A stretch of 14,926 nt of DNA from JBAYFX01 sp041666965 (lineage in GTDB: Bacteria; Patescibacteriota; Microgenomatia; UBA12405): positions 1-14,926 of the forward strand of contig JBAYFX010000018.1 in assembly GCA_041666965.1 (NCBI GenBank). Direction: 5' to 3'. The stretch's first letter is position 1, and every line of letters begins with the position of its first letter. Below are positions 13,134 to 14,926 of this stretch, piece after piece. A model generated the notes under the pieces. It had not been told where the DNA came from and searched no databases. It was given only the letters and a program-made list of their open reading frames with translations. Position numbers and translations under genes: made by a program.

Positions 13134-14105
13134 ATGAATAATCGGATAGCACTGTTTTTTGGAGGGAAAGTTAGTCAACATTTGGGGATGATTAAAAAAG
13201 CAGCGAGGTTGGAGGGGGTAGAGCTGGATTTAATTTCGTATAACCGGGTGTGCTTTGAGACCAACGGTTTAGATACGGTGGCTGTGATTCGAGGAACCCC
13301 GGGGAATGAGGATAAAAAGACGTCTGTAAATGATTATAGAGTGTTGTTTTTTCGGACAACGGGAAAACATTGGGAGGAAGTTGATTTAATTATAAATAGT
13401 ATAGATAAGGAAAACGGGCCGGTGGTGGTGGACCCAATTGTAAAAGCGGGGAAGCCGGATATGGCCTGTAAAGCCTGGCAGATGATGGCTTTATCCCGCG
13501 CTGGATTACCGGTACCAAAGACCGTTTATGGAAGTTTGGGGTATTTGGTAACAGTAATGGGTGGAGTGACTGCGCCGTTTACTTTTCCGGTGATTTTGAA
13601 GGGGAGCGGGGGGGACAGGGGGACAAGAGTGTTTAAAGCTGACAATTTAGAAGAATTGGAGAAATTGGCCAGTGAGTGGCGGAGGTTGGAGATTGAAGAC
13701 GGGAAAAGGTTTATGTTGCAGGAATTTATCGAAAACAGGGGGGATTACCGGGTATTGGTGTTGGGTGAAAAGGTACTTGGAGTGATGAAAAGAACTTCGG
13801 GGGGGGCTGATTTTAGAAATAATTTTTCGATGGGGGGAAAGGTGGAAGTGGCGGACTTGCCCCAAGATATTAAGAAAATGGCGGTTGAGGCAACCCGGGC
13901 GTCGGGCTTAATGGTAGCGGGAGTAGATGTGATGCCCCGCCAACAGCTTCGCAGTTTAGGCGGGCAGGCTCAGTTGAGTGAAAATAGAGAAGATTATGTG
14001 ATTTTGGAAGTGAACAAAGGGCCACAGTTTAAGGGGTTTATGGCGGCGACGGGTATTGACGTACCAAGAGAAATTGTTAGGTTTTTAAAAAGTTTATCAA
14101 GTTAG
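13134..14105 (+). CDS. RimK-like ATP-grasp ligase (323 aa)
   Basis: A member of the RimK/LysX-type ATP-grasp group. An N-terminal pre-ATP-grasp domain (MNNRIALFFGG to about 120) is followed by the linker SRAGLPVPKTVYG, the Gly-rich ATP loop KGSGGDRGTRV (156-166), the DYRVLVLGEKVLGVMKRTS strand pair, and the metal ligands D265, E292 and N294 (LEVNKGPQ). Such enzymes ligate an amino acid to a peptide or small acid. The start is ATG 13134: the longer TTG at 13086 lies inside repeat copy 3 and adds unrelated residues. Between D265 and E292 there are 27 positions, against about 12 in E. coli RimK (from memory) and 13 in the fusion ligase upstream. The extra residues are encoded by a hairpin (13936-13964). 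The gene ends inside an AAAG-type tandem repeat. It is paralogous to the next ORF. Confidence 0.88.
   Translation: MNNRIALFFGGKVSQHLGMIKKAARLEGVELDLISYNRVCFETNGLDTVAVIRGTPGNEDKKTSVNDYRVLFFRTTGKHWEEVDLIINSIDKENGPVVVDPIVKAGKPDMACKAWQMMALSRAGLPVPKTVYGSLGYLVTVMGGVTAPFTFPVILKGSGGDRGTRVFKADNLEELEKLASEWRRLEIEDGKRFMLQEFIENRGDYRVLVLGEKVLGVMKRTSGGADFRNNFSMGGKVEVADLPQDIKKMAVEATRASGLMVAGVDVMPRQQLRSLGGQAQLSENREDYVILEVNKGPQFKGFMAATGIDVPREIVRFLKSLSS
13936..13964. repeat. Hairpin inside an ATP-grasp gene, encoding an extra loop
   Basis: CCCGCC (13936-13941) pairs with GGCGGG (13959-13964). Inside it AAC pairs with GTT and GC with GC around a TTC loop. In frame it encodes RQQLRSLGG, part of the surplus loop between the two metal-ligand segments. 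It looks like a short hairpin repeat that entered the gene without breaking the frame. Confidence 0.5.
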
Positions 14106-14134
14106 AAAGTTCATAAAGTAATCAAATTAGAAAG
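14093..14134 (+). repeat. AT-rich tandem repeat overlapping the end of the ATP-grasp gene
   Basis: The units are TTTATCAAG, TTAGAAAG, TTCATAAAG, TAATCAAA and TTAGAAAG. The same kind of array lies at 9044-9086. The last codons (Leu-Ser-Ser) and the TAG stop (14103-14105) of the 323-residue ligase fall inside it, so the present C-terminus is set by the repeat. Confidence 0.65.
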
Positions 14135-14173
14135 TTTAAAAAATTAAAAGTTACAATATAAAATTTGAGTTAC

Positions 14174-14261
14174 CCCGAAAGTCTTCGGGATTCTATACTA
14201 TTAAAATAAACTTAAAAATAATTAATTAATGTATTACCCGTCAAGGGCCGGGTTCTATACT
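14174..14261 (+). promoter_or_regulatory. Duplicated hairpin plus TTCTATACTAT module, possible tandem promoters
   Basis: Two modules occur 62 bases apart. Each is a short G/C hairpin (CCCGAA-AGTC-TTCGGG at 14174-14189; ACCCG/CGGGT at 14236-14253) followed at once by TTCTATACTAT (14191-14201 and 14253-14263). TATACT (14194-14199 and 14256-14261) could serve as a -10. The second would give the last ATP-grasp gene a leader of about 17-20 bases. The first hairpin also occurs at 9163-9178. No T-tract follows either hairpin, so they are not clear terminators. Confidence 0.45.
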
Positions 14262-14284
14262 ATAAATAATAAAAATATTTTGAT

Positions 14285-14926
14285 ATGAATAGAAAAAAAA
14301 TAATCACATTTACCATGTCACCGCGCCAGAGCCAATTTGAGGTGGACCGATTGGAGAGTGAGGCTAAAAAGCAGGGGATTGAGGTAGTTAAAGCCCTGTA
14401 CAGAGAGATGGAGTTGAATTTTGGAAATGGGCAAGAAGTAAGAGTAAAAGGAGAGGAAATTAGCGCGGATAAGATTTTTGGGTGTTGGTTTAGGGTAGCT
14501 GGTACAAAGAGTGGTAAGTATGTGGAGGGAAGAAACGCGATGATTCGAAAACTTGGTGACAAGATTTTGATGATAAACGGGCAAAGTTATTTGGACTGGC
14601 CCAGAATGGGGAAAATTGCCCAGCACGCATTGTTTGCCCGCGAAGGGGTGCCAATAATTCCCACCAAGATTTTTTACACCAAAGAGCAGGTTTTGGGGTG
14701 GCTTGAGGGCGCTAAATTTCCAATGATTACTAAGCATGATCGGGGGTACCAGGGAAAATCGGTTCGAAAATTTGATAATGAGTCACAGGCGAATAAGTTT
14801 GTTGAGAAAATTAATGAGAAGAACTTGGGCATGTTTTTGTGGCAGGAGTATTTACCACTAAAATGGGATTTGAGAGTGATTGTTTTGGGGGGAAAGGTAT
14901 TGGGGGCGATGAGGCGGACGGCGGTG
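14285..14926 (+). CDS. RimK-like ATP-grasp ligase, 5' part (3' end outside window)
   Basis: The frame from ATG 14285 stays open for 214 codons to the window end. It begins MNRKKIITFTMSPRQSQFEVD. Visible parts: the pre-ATP-grasp domain with CWFRVAGTKSG, the linker FAREGVPIIPTKIFY, the ATP loop region KHDRGYQGKSVRKF, and the WDLRVIVLGGKVLGAMRRTA strand pair, nearly matching DYRVLVLGEKVLGVMKRTS of the preceding ligase. The two are paralogs. The metal-ligand segment (expected E-x-N) lies beyond the window. No Shine-Dalgarno precedes the ATG; a duplicated hairpin/TATACT module lies upstream. It is the third ATP-grasp gene in a row after the 7TM protein. Confidence 0.85.
   Translation, partial: MNRKKIITFTMSPRQSQFEVDRLESEAKKQGIEVVKALYREMELNFGNGQEVRVKGEEISADKIFGCWFRVAGTKSGKYVEGRNAMIRKLGDKILMINGQSYLDWPRMGKIAQHALFAREGVPIIPTKIFYTKEQVLGWLEGAKFPMITKHDRGYQGKSVRKFDNESQANKFVEKINEKNLGMFLWQEYLPLKWDLRVIVLGGKVLGAMRRTAV

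Noticed and set aside
14260..14737. Minus-strand open frames opposite the last ATP-grasp gene
   Set aside because: They are antisense to a well-supported ATP-grasp frame that is open for 214 codons to the window end.

Overview
The window looks like a piece of a Candidate Phyla Radiation (Patescibacteria) genome, most likely Microgenomates-like. That is an inference from gene content and style: several short 'GG-x-x-Y/F ... GD-x-x-K' type IV secretion pilins beside a VirB6-like protein, a small RRM protein, RimK-type ATP-grasp enzymes, almost no Shine-Dalgarno sequences, and many short hairpin repeats between genes. All visible stop codons are TAA or TAG, and no in-frame TGA is needed, so the standard bacterial code fits.

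Layout. Positions 1-972 hold the 3' part of ftsH (membrane AAA protease), followed by a 5-unit, 8-bp tandem repeat. A small RRM protein (1100-1399, minus) and a 774-residue protein of unknown function (1443-3767, plus) diverge from a palindromic promoter. From 3796 to 10656 everything is on the minus strand and forms a type IV secretion or pilus-like locus. In transcription order this is four small pilin-like genes (10656 to 9262), a fifth with its own promoter and terminator (8950 to 8582), a sixth (8304 to 7855), a secreted Cys-rich 719-residue protein (7851 to 5692), and a polytopic VirB6/TrbL-like protein (5475 to 3796). No ATPase (VirB4/VirB11/VirD4) is in view. From 10748 to the end the plus strand carries a second module: a 7TM protein of the kind usually fused to an inactive transglutaminase, an ATP-grasp ligase fused to a retropepsin-like (RimB/PF05618) domain, and two RimK-like ATP-grasp ligases, the last cut by the window end.

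How they may work together. The minus-strand locus should build an envelope-spanning channel or pilus with several alternative pilin subunits and one large exported protein. The plus-strand cassette resembles amidoligase systems that attach amino acids to a protein or peptide and can remove them again. Its substrate is not visible, and a link to the pilus locus is only by proximity.

Non-coding structure is the most unusual part. A 111-bp element folding into an outer stem with three inner hairpins occurs three times (5534, about 8383, 13010), with a truncated relic at 8334. Its outer arms change between copies while pairing is kept. Shorter hairpin families recur at 8245 (inside a gene), 9163-9260, 13936 (inside a gene) and 14174-14261. 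Several genes appear to be transcribed from TATAAT boxes placed so that RNA would start at or within a base of the start codon (leaderless).
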